NCBI RefSeq assembly: GCF_030381805.1
Contig: NZ_JAUDRH010000001.1
Span: 496,001-560,000, forward strand
Length of the DNA: 64,000 nucleotides
DNA from: Chlorogloeopsis sp. ULAP01
GTDB taxonomy: Bacteria; Cyanobacteriota; Cyanobacteriia; Cyanobacteriales; Nostocaceae
Direction of reading: 5' to 3'
Every line of letters begins with the position of its first letter. Within the stretch, counting starts at the first letter, position 1. The position numbers and the translations under genes are program-made. Under the pieces are notes generated by a model, which saw only the letters and a program-made list of their open reading frames with translations, searched no databases and had not been told where the DNA came from. Positions 61,538-64,000 of this stretch are shown here, in pieces.

Positions 61538-64000
61538 CTAACGCACTACCCCTAAGGCAAAATTCACCGTGTAGGGTTCCTCCAGCGATTGCTGAGTACT
61601 GACTTTGATGATATCCAGATAACGACGTAGAGAATGCAATTGTGTGGAATTAGGACGATAGATAAAGTTGCCTTGTTTTTCAAAAAGTGGTGCTTCTGCG
61701 ATCGCCTTATAATCTAAATTCTCTCTAGAAATTTGGGCAAGCCAGTTATAAGCGGTGCCATTAGGTAGAAAACCAGGAGGTAGTTCACCTTCTAAAAAAG
61801 CTAGTAGGCGTTGCTGACAGCTACGAGTATTGATGCCACGAGTCTCAAATAATTCGATCACATCATTTAAAGATACGGCTCGCTCTGGAATCAGGCGCAA
61901 CAACTCTGTAAACAGGAAATAATCGGTGTACTGTTGCTTGGGTACTTCTAAAACCTGCGGATGTAGAGGCAGCATTGCTAAACCATAGGCTACCCGGCTA
62001 CAAATCGGGCTGCCATTTTCATCCATGTACGCATCTTGAATAATTCTCGCATTGGGGAGTTTTTGCCGCAGCCAACGAGAAACTGCACCCAAATTAGCTG
62101 TGCCACCAGTCAGGATTGCTTGCTGAACTGCTTCTGTAGGTATACCTTTTGCTACTAATAACTTGTTGAGTTCACGGTTAAGGCGACGGACAAATGGAAC
62201 GAATACATGGCTTTCTAAATCCCGTCGCTGTAGGTTCCAACGCTGATCTGATAATTCCATGCTGAAAGATTCTTGGTGTTGCAAAATTAACTTTAAGGCT
62301 ATGGCTGCATCCAAAACTGCCTTACCAAGTAAAGAGCTTTCGAGCCGTTGCTGAAGGCGGATGCGATCGCCAACATCCGGTTCACCAGGGCGCGGTAAAT
62401 TCAAGGATTCTAATCCTAAATCTGCAAAACTCATTTGCTCCACACCATAAACAGCTGGTTGCCAGTTCCAGGCATTACCGCTTGTGGCATTGCCATTGTC
62501 TTGGTTGGAGGTGATTGGTTGTCGCCATTTTGTTGACAACAGTAATTGACAGATGATGTCTTGCTCTATTCCCTTAGCTGCATAAGCAAAACCGTGGAGC
62601 ATAAAATTATCGTGGGTTAAATCTTCCAGGTTTTCTGGCAAATCAACCAATGCCATTTCTGTTGCCGATACCCCAATATTAATTACCAGAGTGTTACCAA
62701 CCACAGGGCGATCGCTGATTTTAGCAGCATGAGGAACTGGACTCTCACTTAATTTGACGACTTCACCGTTGGCACCATCGAGTTCTGAAAGTAAACAGGC
62801 GATCGTTTCCTCGACAAAAAACACTTGTTGAGGATGCTGGACAATTTTACTAATTAGTAAGGCTTCGCGGATATTAAAACGATATTGTTCCGTCCAATTC
62901 CAAGGACAGGTGCAGATCACACCAGCAATATTATCAATCGCATGATGTAAGATTTGTTGATCTAAACCAGCAGCCGATGCAGTTAAACCGAGAGTTGTGC
63001 TGCTAGGATCAGATTTTAACGTCAACAACAATTTTGAGAGCGATCGCGTGACCCAAACCAAAGGAATCATCGCAACTTCATTGAATTGCAATACTGGTTC
63101 CCATTTTTGCCGTTCGTTTCTGTAAGGGAGGGCGATGTGTAAATAAGGTTTTAACTGTGCAGAAAAAAGATTTTGTGTCACAGCAGGTGCATTACTAGCA
63201 TTAGCCCGCTCCTGTGCTTGTTTAGTTTCTGTTTCTAGATGATGTCCAGAATAAGCCGTTGGCGGCAAATAAACTTCTGCTGGTAAACGAAATGCTTTTG
63301 TGTTAGAAATTGCTTCTGGTTGGTTTTGTGCTGACCAATATAGAGGATACATTTCTGCCGTGGAGCGATTCAACAGTACCGCAGAAATCCCCGTTGTACC
63401 CAAATCAATACCGAGATACCAGGCCGAATTTCGAGTATTATACTTAGATTCTGTAAGATTTCCAAAGTTAGAATCAGAAGACAAAATAATTTTTGAAGAA
63501 TCTGTTTTCTCTTCATTTTTTTCAGTTTCAGCTAACTGCGTACTCGAAAAAGTAGTAGCAAGTTGTCCCTCATCTGTTTCTTGAGATTCTAAATTTTTTG
63601 CAACCTGCTGTTCTAAATTATTTTGTTCATCAAAATTAGCTAAATCTAGATCCAATTGCTGCAACTGCTCTCGATCCAAGGAAATTTCTGGTACAGCTAG
63701 ATTCTGATTTTCTGCTTGTGCCAGTAAATTTTCTTGTGGTGATGCCACAATATAGTCATCTGAGGAAATCTCTCTTTCTTCGGTTATGGGAATTGGTTGT
63801 GTACTTGCCGAAATTTCTAGCAATTCTATTTCAGATAACTGCTCATTAGTACCAACATTTGTAGTTGGATCAACACTAATTGACTCGTCTGGTGATACAG
63901 ATGAAGTTTGTGTATCCTCCGCAAATGTCATCTTATTTGATAAATCTAATAATTGTTCTCTGACAACTTCGGATGTATTTTGTGTATTTATGACGTTGGT
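61538..64000 (-). CDS. Large Hsp70/actin-fold ATPase-like protein, open at right edge
   Basis: The frame ends at 61538 and has an ATG at 63931, but it stays open with similar composition for the remaining 23 codons to the window edge, so the true start may be outside. The first ~170 residues are acidic, Gln/Ser/Thr-rich and probably disordered. Then WYLGIDLGTTGISAVLLNRS gives the phosphate-1 motif of the actin/Hsp70 fold (near 172), VIGVSA-like strand LVINIGVSATEMALVDL gives phosphate 2, and ILTGGTANLGAVSRWL the adenosine motif. It lacks the Hsp70 substrate-binding domain. The role is unknown; a non-canonical chaperone or regulatory ATPase is possible. Confidence 0.78.
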   Translation of the reverse strand, partial: TNVINTQNTSEVVREQLLDLSNKMTFAEDTQTSSVSPDESISVDPTTNVGTNEQLSEIELLEISASTQPIPITEEREISSDDYIVASPQENLLAQAENQNLAVPEISLDREQLQQLDLDLANFDEQNNLEQQVAKNLESQETDEGQLATTFSSTQLAETEKNEEKTDSSKIILSSDSNFGNLTESKYNTRNSAWYLGIDLGTTGISAVLLNRSTAEMYPLYWSAQNQPEAISNTKAFRLPAEVYLPPTAYSGHHLETETKQAQERANASNAPAVTQNLFSAQLKPYLHIALPYRNERQKWEPVLQFNEVAMIPLVWVTRSLSKLLLTLKSDPSSTTLGLTASAAGLDQQILHHAIDNIAGVICTCPWNWTEQYRFNIREALLISKIVQHPQQVFFVEETIACLLSELDGANGEVVKLSESPVPHAAKISDRPVVGNTLVINIGVSATEMALVDLPENLEDLTHDNFMLHGFAYAAKGIEQDIICQLLLSTKWRQPITSNQDNGNATSGNAWNWQPAVYGVEQMSFADLGLESLNLPRPGEPDVGDRIRLQQRLESSLLGKAVLDAAIALKLILQHQESFSMELSDQRWNLQRRDLESHVFVPFVRRLNRELNKLLVAKGIPTEAVQQAILTGGTANLGAVSRWLRQKLPNARIIQDAYMDENGSPICSRVAYGLAMLPLHPQVLEVPKQQYTDYFLFTELLRLIPERAVSLNDVIELFETRGINTRSCQQRLLAFLEGELPPGFLPNGTAYNWLAQISRENLDYKAIAEAPLFEKQGNFIYRPNSTQLHSLRRYLDIIKVSTQQSLEEPYTVNFALGVVR

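Noticed and set aside
1..64000. CRISPR array, tRNA, rRNA, riboswitch or intact insertion sequence
   Set aside because: I looked for regularly spaced direct repeats, cloverleaf T-arm motifs (GTTCGA context), known riboswitch cores and transposase motifs and found none convincing. Direct repeats present are short tandem heptamers or dispersed hairpins without spacers.

Overview
The window comes from a filamentous, probably heterocyst-forming (Nostocales-type) cyanobacterium; the genus cannot be fixed from sequence alone. Evidence: chlB (dark protochlorophyllide reductase), raf1 (RuBisCO assembly), a Ycf37-like photosystem I protein, menG, the C-terminal half of a split-intein dnaE, frequent GCGATCGC (HIP1) octamers, several large multi-PAS histidine kinases, and many short tandem or palindromic intergenic repeats of the kind common in Nostocales. 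I saw no rRNA, tRNA, CRISPR array, prophage or intact transposase gene.

Layout. 0-8 kb: start of a secreted, probably M23-type protein at the left edge, a small hypothetical gene, a CPA2 cation/proton antiporter, divergent hfq/dapF, a receiver-domain remnant and a frameshifted Uma2 nuclease. 8-15 kb: a multi-PAS/GAF histidine kinase, two small secreted proteins, class I FBP aldolase and a RodZ-like protein. 15-25 kb: gatA, dnaE-C with its C-intein, an unrecognised protein with a PD-(D/E)XK-like pattern, DUF445, menG, a receiver-GAF regulator, a small membrane protein and raf1. 25-33 kb: a solute-binding lipoprotein upstream of a hybrid kinase on the same strand, a MarR regulator with two near-identical palindromes, a 4Fe-4S/SCP2 fusion protein and a PMT-type glycosyltransferase. 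33-40.5 kb: a graveyard of defence genes (hsdM, hsdS and hsdR remnants in M-S-R order, interleaved with whole or broken toxin-antitoxin genes and an Rpn-type nuclease), then a UvrD-like helicase and a higA-like pseudogene. 40.5-50.8 kb: GrpB, rpmI-rplT, a family 3 solute-binding protein, a divergent SDR, Ycf37-like, a 1413-residue NACHT protein and chlB. 51-64 kb: a REC-PAS6-HK-REC kinase, GNAT, xseB-xseA, nitroreductase, a cysteine-rich unknown, PadR, an APC permease and a large Hsp70/actin-fold protein still open at the right edge.

Two themes stand out. First, dispersed repeats are not confined to intergenic DNA: three large proteins carry repeat-like, in-frame insertions, and two other genes appear to take their C-terminal codons and stop (one also its signal-peptide core) from repeats. 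Second, 33-40.5 kb records stepwise decay of a type I restriction locus, with readable deletion, frameshift and junction points. The best candidates for functional novelty are the MarR/Fe-S-SCP2 unit, the lipoprotein-kinase pair, the NACHT protein and the PD-(D/E)XK-like protein. All functional statements rest on reading motifs by eye; no database search was run.
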